Below the pieces are notes generated by a model that did no database searches, had not been told where the DNA came from, and saw only the letters and a list, made by a program, of their open reading frames with translations. Source: Diphasiastrum complanatum (Eukaryota; Streptophyta; Lycopodiopsida; Lycopodiales; Lycopodiaceae). Taken from it: a DNA stretch of 64,000 nucleotides. This document shows, piece after piece, positions 10,639 through 20,135 of this stretch (its first letter is position 1; each line of letters begins with the position of its first letter). Both the position numbers and the translations under genes were made by a program. Location of the stretch: assembly GCA_029204225.1 (NCBI GenBank), contig MU831562.1, positions 62,001 through 126,000 on the forward strand, given 5' to 3'.

Positions 10639-12779
10639 GCCTGGCTTCGAGCTGTGTTAGCCCGTCTCTCATTTCTCTAACAAGGTCGAATTGAGTAAGG
10701 TTCATGGCTCGCAGGGATGTTTGTCATTCTTTCCTTTCTGTTTCTCTGTCCTTCTTCACCTCGCTAAGCATAGACGTCATTGCGCTTGATAAGTATTGCC
10801 GCATTTTCACTTCAAAGAGGTCTTGTTGCGCCTCTAGCAAGGGTTCGTCTCTTGGTGTAGGTTCAGAAGGGCCACCCATCTTTTCTTGGAGAGGCGCCAC
10901 TGTGGAGTGCATACGCTCTTTCTTTCTTGACTTGGACCTGGTGCCATCTCGATGCATGCGGGAGCCGTATTCTCGAACCTGCTCCTCTCTGTCCGTCAAT
11001 GCTCGTAACTCATCAAGGTGGTCCTCCATTATAGTAAGAGGTGTACTTCCAACAGATTATCACCTCAATCTTTTTTATTTTTGGAAACTCTCCCTTCTGT
11101 CGGCCGTGCCCCACAACTCTCTTTTTTTCTTTATTAAATCAGCTTCAATGAAAATATTCCCTCCTCAAACTTAGCATGCTCACATCACCTGAGAGCCAAG
11201 TAGGAACCAGGTCATTTGTGTCCAAGCAAGCACACAACAAACGGAACATACTAACCAAAGCAAACACAAAGGATCCCTCTCAAGCCACAATCCCCCCTGA
11301 GACCGGACATAGGACCTTTGCCTAGCCGCGCCCACACAAATTTATCACAGAATTAGCCCACTGGGAAACATCCATCCAACCATCCGTGCTTTCACCATTA
11401 AGCAGCACATTGCCTCAGTCACGTCCCACCACTTTTTGGTCGATAGCCCTTATAGCTAAACGATCGGCAGCTATCTCGCACTGGCAGCTAACCACCCGTG
11501 CTTTACACCCGAATTCGAGTAGCATCTTTGTATCAATGGTTAACCCGTACAGTTCGAATATGTCACCCCGCACCCCACAAGGCACAGACCGTGCTTTCAC
11601 TAACCTAATGGCAGCACATTGCCTCATCTGTCCTACGTGCAGACGGCGCCAGGCCCGAACCGCGGGAACTGACCGTGCTTACACCTCGAGGGCAACACTT
11701 TGATTCATCAAATCCCTCGTTCTGCCGACCACCCCGACCGTGGACGCACCTGTGCTTACACTGTGGGCAGCACCTTGCGCAACGTTTGTTCTGACAAATC
11801 CCAAGACGTGGCCATCCCTGTGAGACTTGCGTAGTTGACCGGCTAGTCGGCTCTAATACCACATGTTGTGCTGGCGCCTCAAAGGGCGCTGGGACTTGAG
11901 CGGTTTCCCCAACACGCGCTTAAGTCTAACATTCATCCATCATGCACTTACGTAAAAGCCAACTTAGAAACATAACAAGCTTAACCATTCAGACTTAAGA
12001 AAACTGGAATCCCAACCAACCCGAAAGCCAACTCAGAATCCGTCCCCAAAAGGTAACCAAAGGCAAAGACAAGCCACACATGATACCCAAGGCATAGTGG
12101 TCGCCAAACTGACCAATTGGCATAGCGGCAAGCCCCATGTCGATGACAGGGACCCTTAGGCGCCAACGACGCAAAAAGGTTGTAGTAAGGGTCCTTCCAC
12201 TTGGACCAGTCCCGAAGGCGAAACCGAAATGGTAATCATTCCCAAGGATCAACTTTATTAGATTTGGAAGAGGTTACATTAATACATAAACTGACTATTC
12301 TCGGGGCCACCAACACGTGCTGGGCATTGTGCTTGGCTCGTGCTGGTAGAGGGAGCTGAGACTTGGCGACTGAATTCCTGGCGCTGGTTGAGCTGCCCAA
12401 GTTTCTGTCTGCCGGACTCCCCCTATAGTTCTGCTGTGATTCGGCGCACCCCCTCTGGTTTGAAACATAGTGCTTTATGGTAAAGCACGCTTTTTAGGAC
12501 TTAGTTTTTATTTTGCTGATTAAGCCTGGCAAGCCTGGCAGAATCAGTTTGGCTCCCGGACATGGGTCCCGGGAGCCATCCTGGCGGCCGAATCAACTTG
12601 CTTTCCTGACTAGGCCATGACTCGAGCTCCAGAGCTAGCTCATGACTTGTGACTACTTGACTGGCTCACCACAGGTCGGAGGCTCAGTCCTTGACGTTCT
12701 AACTTGCTCTGGGACCTTAGAGAGTGTCACTCCTTTGAGTCTTACAGGGCACGCTGGGTTTAGGGTTGTCATTACAACA
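10639..12779 (-). mobile_element. Inverted family A fragment (LTR, leader, gag N-terminus)
   Basis: Read on the minus strand from 12779, this is an LTR (to 11864), a mutated primer site (TGGTATTAGAGCC), the leader with its hairpin array, and the gag N-terminus (101 codons at 11029-10724 identical to 4799-5104). It ends near 10639 at the gag position corresponding to about 5190. It forms a 2.1-kb inverted repeat with 3045-5190. The first 30 or so bases of its LTR differ from other copies. Confidence 0.75.
11864..12779 (-). repeat. LTR of the inverted family A fragment
   Basis: Minus-strand LTR of 916 bp with TGTTG at 12779 and CAACA at 11864, followed on the minus strand by a tRNA-Met-like primer site with one changed base. 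Confidence 0.75.
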
Positions 12780-13093
12780 TGTAAGTACCTTTTTCTCTCA
12801 TGTTAATAAAGTAAGCCGCATTTTTCATCGAGGAGTGAGCTTCAGTCTAATGTCTAAGTGCAGCAGTTTTACACAGGTTTTACGTAAGTGAACTAGATCC
12901 ACACTTTTCCTGTGCTGGGTTGCAAACACAATGTTTTTACTTCTCTTTACAGTTGGTCTCCTTTGGCCGGTGAATCAAGCCCGTGCCCTTGTATATGTGA
13001 ATAAAGTCTGGCCGGTGAATTAAGCCCGTGCCATGAGTCTTAGGTTCTAGTTTGGCCCTGATGAGGACATCAGCTTTCTCAAACGAGGGGAGG
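12780..13093 (+). mobile_element. 3' internal end of A1 with polypurine tract
   Basis: It matches the sequence just before the 3' LTR of A2 (23,690-23,859), including GGCCGGTGAATTAAGCCCG (present twice here, near 12963 and 13009) and the tract AACGAGGGGAGGA at 13081-13093. Confidence 0.7.
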
Positions 13094-13262
13094 ATGTTGT
13101 AAAGCTGACTCGGGTGCACCCAGTGTGCCCTGTAAGACTCTAAGGGGTGACACTCTCTAAGGTCCCAGAGCAAGTTAGAACGTCAAGGACTGAGCCTCTG
13201 ACCTGTGGTGAGCCAGTCAAGTAGTCACAAGTCATGAGCTAGCTTTGGAGCTCGAGTCATGG
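13094..13262 (+). repeat. Truncated 3' LTR of A1
   Basis: The first 169 bases of a family A LTR, beginning TGTTGTAAAGCTGACTCGG. It stops at GAGTCATGG, where the B2 LTR begins. The remaining 750 bases of the A LTR are not found on the far side of B2, so the locus was rearranged after or during the B2 insertion. Confidence 0.75.
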
Positions 13263-14506
13263 TGTTGTAAAGCTACCTTTACAAGCTTTACTTCCGGCGC
13301 CATCGGCGCCAGCTATGTCCCCGGCGCCAGCAGCGCCCCTGCTGCTCCCGGCGCCAACGGCGCCGGCGCCGCTCCCGGCGCCACTGTGACCAGAATACAG
13401 CCGGCGCCAAGTTCCTATGGCTGAAAATCTTTGATCGGTTCTAGCGAAGTCCAGAGAGCTCAGATTGATGTGCAATCACCTCACACGATTTAGGCATGAT
13501 TAAAGGAAGCCTGGGGATCAATAAAATCTAGAGAGAGAAAATGACTTTCTAGAAAGAGAAAATCCTAGAGAGAGAAAAACGTGCTTTACCAGCTTGGGTA
13601 GAGTGCTTGGTATGAGGGGGGTGCCGAATCACACCAATACTATAGGGGAGTGCGGGTTGCGACTCAGGGCGAGCTCCAACCAAGTCTCAGCCTCCCTTGC
13701 TGGAATGTTGTCATGGCTCTCGCCTTGGCATGCTAGCGCCCCGGAGACTAGGGTCGGTCACACACTTGAAATGTAACCTTCTCAGATTTATCAATAAAGT
13801 GGGATTTTTCTCAAACTGACTCTGATTACCTTCTGGGTTTCAGTGTTCGGTAAAAGCGCCAGTTGTAAGGCCGCTTTCAAAATTTTTAACTTGGCACATA
13901 GCTGAGGGTCGTATCCCGAGACGCCAGCGGTATGCCGTCGGGACCATTCGGTCCGTGGCGCCAGCGGTATGCTGTCGGGACCATTTGGTCCAGGAACTGG
14001 TTGTTTCCATATCTGTCGCGGCTTGTGGTTCTGAGTGTGCCTTGCATGAACGTGAATGGGTTAAGCTCTTGGGGAACGGGCTCTAACCTGTCGGCTGAGT
14101 TGGATGGCTTGCTTGGGTGGATGTTACCTGTTTATGGCTATCCAGTCTGGCGTGGCGCCAGGTTGGCTTCCAGCGCTCGTGACGAAGCTTTCAGTTGGTT
14201 AAGTCTGATGTAAGTCAGACCGCTTGCTTGAAGTGGATGTTACTCGTTTGTAACGAAGCTTCGAGTTGGTTAAGTTTGATGTATGTCGGGCGGCTTGCTT
14301 GGAGGGAAGTCACCCACATCGGGACACCCGATCTGGCATGGCGCCAGGTTGGATCTCAATGTTGGTCCTCGGAACTTCAAGTTGGTTAAGTCTGATCGTT
14401 GTTGGCGAGTTGGCTGCTTGTATGTCAAGTGAGATTGGATGGCAAGAGTTGAAGGCTGGGAAGCTAAGTCGTGGTTCCCGGCTCCCTTTGGGATGCTTGC
14501 GCTTCA
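13263..14506 (+). repeat. 5' LTR of B2
   Basis: Begins TGTTGTAAAGCTACC and ends TTGCGCTTCA. Eight GGCGCC palindromes fall within 13296-13408. Three related blocks with AGTTGGTTAAGT follow near 14193, 14265 and 14380. Confidence 0.8.
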
Positions 14507-14508
14507 TG

Positions 14509-14520
14509 TGGTATCAGAGC
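14509..14520 (+). promoter_or_regulatory. Primer binding site (tRNA-iMet 3' end), B2
   Basis: TGGTATCAGAGC two bases after the LTR, the same site and spacing as in family A. Confidence 0.85.
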
Positions 14521-14597
14521 CGACTGGCCGGTCAGCTATGCGGATCTCACAGAAATGGCCACAGTTTGGGGTTCATCAAGACAACTGTTGTGCAAGG

Positions 14598-14981
14598 TGC
14601 TGCCCACAGTGTAAGCACGGGTGCGTCCACGGTCGGGGTGGTCGGCAGAACGGGGGACTTGATGAGTCAAGATGCTGCCCTTGAGGTGTAAGCACGGTCA
14701 GTTCTCGCGGTTCGGGCCTGGCGTTGTCTGCACGTAGGACGGATGAGGCAAAGTGCTGCCTAGGGAGGTGAAAGTACGGTCTGTACCTTGTGGGGTGCGG
14801 GGCGACATATTCGAACTGTACGGGTTAACCATTGATACAGAGATGCTGCTCGAATTCGGGTGTAAAGCACGGGTGGTTAGCTGCCGGTGCGGGATAGCTG
14901 CCGATCGTTTAGCTATAAGGGCTATCGACCAAAAAGTGGTGGGGCGTGACTGAGGCAATGTGCTGCTTAATGGTGAAAGCA
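14598..14981 (+). repeat. Leader array of GTGCT...AGCAC inverted repeats, B2
   Basis: Five units of the stem-loop pattern found in the A2 leader (19512-19897) occur here in the same order and spacing. One unit has a changed 3' arm (AGTAC). Confidence 0.65.
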
Positions 14982-15259
14982 CGGATAGTTGGAGGGGTGT
15001 CCTATGTGGGCTGATTCCGTGATCGATTTGTATGGGCGCGGCCAGGCAAAGGTCCGTTGGCAGGACCATCTCAAAGGGGGATCTTGTCTTTGTTACTTGT
15101 TAGTAAACCTGCCTGAGTGTCTTACTTGTACGTATTCGTGGTGAGTCTTAGTACTCGTGCTTTGTCTGGTTTGCATGATTGCTTGTGATACAAGGAGCTG
15201 ATGGCTCGAGAAGGAACCTTTTCTTTTGAAGGCTGATACCATCAAACAAAGAGGATTAC

Positions 15260-15760
15260 AGAATCTGTGGGGCGGATTTGCAGTTCAAGTACTCGCACGT
15301 GAACGACAACGAAAAACGACTCAATGTTTGCAAAGGATGGATGGCTAGCCTGTTTCTTGGGTTAGTTTCATTTGCGACAATGCCCACCAGACACAAGCAG
15401 GAAGTCAAAAGTTGGAAAGGGCCATTTCAGGGGAGATCTTCTATGGAGCAGTTGGTTTTCATTTTGGGACGGCCACCTTCGGAACTGAAACTCACTGAGC
15501 ATGGGCGATATCCAGAATCTGTGCGGCGGATTTGCAGTTCAAGTACTCGCACGTGAACGACAACGAAATGACTCAATGTTTGCAAAGGATGGATGGCTAG
15601 CCTGTTTCTTGGGTTAGTTTCATTTGCGACAACGCCCACCAGACGCAAGCAGGAAGTCAAAAGTTGGAAAGGGCAATTTCAGGGGAGATCTTCTATAGCA
15701 GTTGGTCTTCATTTTGGGACGGCCACCTTCGGAACTGAAACTCACTGAGCGTGGGTGATA
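15260..15760 (+). repeat. Tandem duplication of about 250 bp in the B2 interior
   Basis: The block starting CAGAATCTGTG and containing GCAAAGGATGGATGG and GGGACGGCCACC occurs twice with a period near 252 bases. B1 has the same duplication, so it predates both copies. Confidence 0.75.
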
Positions 15761-17096
15761 TCCAGTATCAGTTGGGTTTCTCCTCAAAGGGGAAAAGACT
15801 AGGATCCTCTTCAAAGATTGGCAACAAGTTGGATCGAGCCATAATCCTAGCAGATGGGAAGCAAGGTGTTGGAACGGCTTTTTGTCCGAAGAACTCTACT
15901 CTAAGTCCGATCAGCTGATTTATTAAGTGGAGGGGAAGTATCACACACACCTCTCTCTTGGGGCAAATTTTGAATGAAAGTTGATCAAAATGGGGGCAAA
16001 TTCAAGGTGACCTAGCCATACTCACACGAGGAGACTGGCGAACTTTGGACCTAATAAGTTGACAAGCTTTTGTTGTGGAAAGGAAAGTTGTTATAGGCTT
16101 TCTCTGGACCAGCAATGATGAGGAAACATATGAGTACGCTGGCTTGTGTTACGTGTAAGGCAGCTGATCAATGAAGGAACTGTGAAAGTTGAGTCTTGCA
16201 TGAGAGACTTGGTATTTCGAACGGACGCTAAGGGACAGTTCGCGTTGAGATCGGATTAGTGCAAACTCTGGGTGCATGTTTCTGATTCAAAGAGAGCTAC
16301 TTGAAGCCAAGCTCGATGTACACTTCTTGTTTTGACTGTGAGGCAACTCACCAGTGATGGAATTGTGAAAGTCAAGTTTTGCGCGACGGACATGGTGCTT
16401 CAAACAAACGCGAAGAGATAGTTCGGATGCGGATCAAACTGGTGCGACCCTTTGGCTTTCCACGAGGTCAATGGTTACATTTGGGCTGATTCAAAGAGCT
16501 ACTTCAAGCTAAGTGAGAGGTGCATTGCGGAGTACTCAATCTTTGCCTACCTTAAAGAGCCAAGATGGAAAAGTATCAAGATCAGGCTTGGACAAGGACA
16601 GAAATCAAGGTGCAGAAGCAACAAGGCACGGAGTGGACCATAAAGTGGGCAATCAAACGATAAATCCTTCGGCTCAGGGAGCCTTGATACCTATGCGGAA
16701 CTGAACAAACCTGGAGCTCAGGGAGCTCAACACAAAGTGCATCAAGGACAAATCAGGAGCTCAAAGGAGTTCCAAAGTCGAAAGTCAGAAGCGACAGGGG
16801 CGAACATTTCAAAGAAAGGCCTCTGTCACCAGTTAATAAGGTTCTCGGGTTTTACGAAAGCGATATCAAATTTACGCTTTTCCCAAACAAAGATATATTT
16901 TCAAGTTATGTAATTTTTCAGTACAAAGAGCTGAGCCTCCGACTTGTGGTGTGTCAACTTCAATGTTAATAAAAAGTGGCCAGTAAATTGAGTACTGTGC
17001 CTAGTAGCTTAAATGTATAGTCATTTTAATTGGGAGACACCTTTACTTTAATCTGACATCTGATGAGGACATCAGATTTTATAAAGGTGGGGTGGA

Positions 17097-18290
17097 TGTT
17101 GTAAAGCTACCTTTACAAGCTTTACTTCCGGCGCCATCGGCGCCAGCTATGTCCCCGGCGCCAGCAGCGCCCCTGCTGCTCCCGACGCCAACGGCGCCGG
17201 CGCCGCTCCCGGCGCCACTGTGACCAGAATCCAGCCGGCGCCAAGTTCCTATGGCTGAAAATCTTTGATCGGTTCTAGCGAAGTCCAGAGAGCTCAGATC
17301 GATGTGCAATCACCTCACACGATCTTGGCATGATTAAAGGAAGCCTGGGGATCAATAAAATCTAGAGAGAGAAAATGACTTTCTAGAAAGAGAAAATCCT
17401 AGAGAGAGAAAAACGTGCTTTACCAGCTTGGGTAGAGTGCTTGGTATGAAGGGGGGGTGCCGAATCACACCAATACTATAGGGGAGTGCGGGTTGCGACT
17501 CAGGGCGAGCTCCAACCAAGTCTCAGCCTCCCTTGCTGGAATGTTGTCATGGCTCTCGCCTTGGCATGCTAGCGCCCCGGAGACTAGGGTCGGTGACACA
17601 CTTGAAATGTAACCTTCTCAGATTTATCAATAAAGTGGGATTTTTCTCAAACTGACTCTGATTACCTTCTGGGTTTCAGTGTTCGGTAAAAGCGCCAGTT
17701 GTAAGGCCGCTTTCAAAATTTTTAACTTGGCACATAGCTGAGGGTCGTATCCCGGGACGCCAGCGGTATGCCGTCGGGACCATTTGGTCCAAGAACTGGT
17801 TGTTTCCATATCTGTCGCGGCTTGTGGTTCTGAGTGTTCCTTGCATGAACGTGAATAGGTTAAGCTCTAACCTGTCGGCTGAGTTGGATGGCTTGCTTGG
17901 GTGGATGTTACCTGTTTATGGCTGTCCAGTCTGGCGTGGCGCCAGGTTGGCTTCCAGCGCTCGTGACGAAGCTTTCAGTTGGTTAAGTCTGATGTAAGTC
18001 AGACCGCTTGCTTGGAATGGATGTTACTCGTTTGTAACGAAGCTTTGAGTTGGTTAAGTTTGATGTATGTCGGGCGGCTTGCTTGGAGGGAAGTCACCCA
18101 CGTCGGGACCCCCGATCTGGCATGGCGCCAGGTTGGATCTCAATGTTGGTTTTCGGAACTTCAAGTCGGTTAAGTCTGATCGTTGTTGGCGAGTTGGCTG
18201 CTTGTATGTCAAGTGGGTTTGGATGGCAAGAGTTGAAGGCTAAGAAGCTAAGTCGTGGTTCCCGGCTCCCTTTGGGATGCCTGCGCTACA
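17097..18290 (+). repeat. 3' LTR of B2
   Basis: Starts TGTTGTAAAGCTACC after the purine tract and ends CTGCGCTACA. It lacks about 50 bases relative to the 5' LTR, including one GGACCATT repeat segment near 17770. Confidence 0.8.
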
Positions 18291-18502
18291 CCTGGTGTCC
18301 GGCGCCCCCAGCGTGCTCCCCGAGTGATGGTCCCGACGCCATATTGTGGTCCCAATGTTGGCGCCAGCGCCATTGTGATCCCGCGTGAGGGTGGCGCCAG
18401 TGTGGTTGTGGTCCTGGCGCTAGCGTCAACGCATGGTTTCGCGTGGCTTCAATGTGTGTTCAGGGCGCCAGGGCTTTGCTGACGCATGCGTGTCAAGGGT
18501 GT
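18291..18502. other. GC-rich unique strip with GGCGCC motifs
   Basis: This short strip separates B2 from A2 and continues at 24783 on the other side of A2, as the shared GGTGT target site shows. It has four GGCGCC hexamers. It is not part of either LTR. It may be upstream DNA of the host gene or a piece of a third element. Confidence 0.5.
18498..18502. repeat. Left target-site duplication of A2 (GGTGT)
   Basis: The same five bases follow the right LTR at 24778-24782. Confidence 0.9.
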
Positions 18503-19420
18503 TGTTGTAAAGCTGACTCAGGTGCACCCAACGTGCCCTGTAAGACTCTAAGGGGTGACACTCCCTAAAGTCCCAGAGCAAGTTAGAACGTCAAGGACTG
18601 AGCCTCCAACCTGTGGTGAGCCGGTCAAGTAGTCACAAGTCATGAGCTAGCTCTGGAGCTCGAGTCATGGCCTAGTCAGGAAGCAAGTTGATTCTGCCAC
18701 CGGAACGGCTCCCGGGACCCATGTTCGGGAGCCAGACTGATTCTGCCAGGCTTGCCAGGCTTAATCAGCAAAATAAAAACTAAGTCCCAAAAAGCGTGCT
18801 TTACCAGAAAGCACTATGTTTCAGAACAGAGGGGGTGCGCCGAATCACAGCAGAACTATAGGGGGAGTCCGGCAGACAGAAACTTGGGCAGCTCAATCAG
18901 CGCCAGGAATCCAGTCGCCAGGTCTCAGCTCCCTCTACCAGCACGAGCCAGGCACAATGCCCAGCACGTGTTGGTGGCCCCGAGACCGGTCAGTCTATGT
19001 ATGAATGTAACCTCTTCCAAATCTAATAAAGTTGATCCTTGGGGATGATTACCATTTCGGTTTCGCCTCCGGGACTGGTCCAAGTGGAAGGACCCTTACT
19101 ACAACCTTTTTGCGTCGCTGGCGCCTAAGGGTCCCTGTCATCGACATGGGGCTTGCCGCTATGCCAATTGGTCAGTTTGGCGACCACTATGCCTTGGGTT
19201 TCATGTGTGGCTTGTCTTTGCCTTTGGTTACCTTTTGGGGACGGATTCTGAGTTGGCTTTCGGGTTGGTTGGGATTCCAGTTTTCTTAAGTCTGAATGGT
19301 TAAGCTTGTTACGATTCTGAGTTGGCTTTTACGTAAGTGCATGATGGATGAATGTTAGACTTAAGCGCGTGTTGGGGAAACCGCTCAAGTCCCAGCGCCC
19401 TTTGAGGCGCCGGCGCAACA
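18503..19420 (+). repeat. 5' LTR of A2
   Basis: 918 bp, TGTTG to CAACA, no difference seen from the 3' LTR when read side by side. Confidence 0.92.
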
Positions 19421-19422
19421 TG

Positions 19423-19434
19423 TGGTATCAGAGC
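19423..19434 (+). promoter_or_regulatory. Primer binding site (tRNA-iMet 3' end), A2
   Basis: TGGTATCAGAGC, two bases after the LTR. Confidence 0.88.
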
Positions 19435-19511
19435 CGACTAGCAGGTCAGCTACGCAAGTCTCACAGGGATGGCCACGTTTTTGGGATTTGTCAGGACAAC
19501 CGTTGCGCAAG

Positions 19512-19897
19512 GTGCTGCCCACAGTGTAAGCACGGGTGCGTCCACGGTCGGGGTGGTCGGCAGAACGGGGGACTTGATGAGTCAAAGTGCTGCCCTCGAG
19601 GTGTAAGCACGGTCAGTTCTCGCGGTTCGGGCCTGGCGCTGTCTGCACGTAGGACGGATGAGGCAAAGTGCTGCCTAGGTAGGTGAAAGCACGGTCTGTA
19701 CCTTGTGGGGTGCGGGGCGACATATTCGAACTGTACGGGTTAACCATTGATACAGAGATGCTGCTCGAATTCGGGTGTAAAGCACGGGTGGTTAGCTGCC
19801 GGTGCGGGATAGCTGCCGATCGTTTAGCTATAAGGGCTATCGACCAAAAAGTGGTGGGGCGTGACTGAGGCAATGTGCTGCTTAATGGTGAAAGCAC
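19512..19897 (+). repeat. Leader array of five GTGCT...AGCAC inverted repeats, A2
   Basis: Units lie at 19512-19533, 19587-19610, 19668-19692, 19758-19785 and 19875-19897. Each has GTGCTGC (ATGCTGC in the fourth), a loop of 12-18 bases and AGCAC. They could form a row of stem-loops in the genomic RNA, as expected of a packaging or dimer signal; that role is inference. Confidence 0.65.
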
Positions 19898-20135
19898 GGA
19901 TGGTTGGATGGATGTTTCCCCGTGGGCTAATTCTGTGATAGATTTGTGTGGGCGCGGCTAGGCAAAGATCCTACGTCCGGTCTCAAGGGGAATGTGACTT
20001 GAGAGGGATCCTCTGTTTAGCTTTGGTTGGTATGTTCGTTTGTGGTGTGCTTGCCTGGACCTGAATTATCCCTGACTACTTCTTTTGATCCAGGTGATCT
20101 GATCTAGTTGGGAGTTGTGAGAGGAGCTTACATTT

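Larger units (their letters stand above)
3045..13262 (+). mobile_element. Ty3/gypsy family A, composite copy A1 (gag only, nested insertions)
   Basis: The element starts with a 920-bp LTR and a tRNA-Met primer site. Its interior keeps the gag N-terminus (4799-5233), the gag core with zinc knuckle and a protease-like domain (8908-10588), and a 3' end with polypurine tract (13081-13093) followed by the first 169 bp of a 3' LTR. A truncated family B copy (5233-8897) separates the two gag parts. An inverted family A fragment (10639-12779) lies between the protease and the 3' end. RT, RNase H and integrase are absent. The 3' LTR is cut where family B element B2 begins at 13263. The copy cannot transpose alone. 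Confidence 0.75.
13263..18290 (+). mobile_element. Family B element B2, complete LARD-like retrotransposon
   Basis: The 5' LTR (13263-14506), primer site, a 2.6-kb interior, a purine tract (17084-17096) and the 3' LTR (17097-18290) are all present. No gag, protease, RT or integrase motif was seen in the interior, only short chance reading frames. The leader is near-identical to that of family A while the LTRs differ, so family A proteins probably move it. The LTRs differ by indels (1244 against 1194 bp). Flanking pentamers are CATGG and CCTGG, a four-out-of-five match. Confidence 0.8.
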
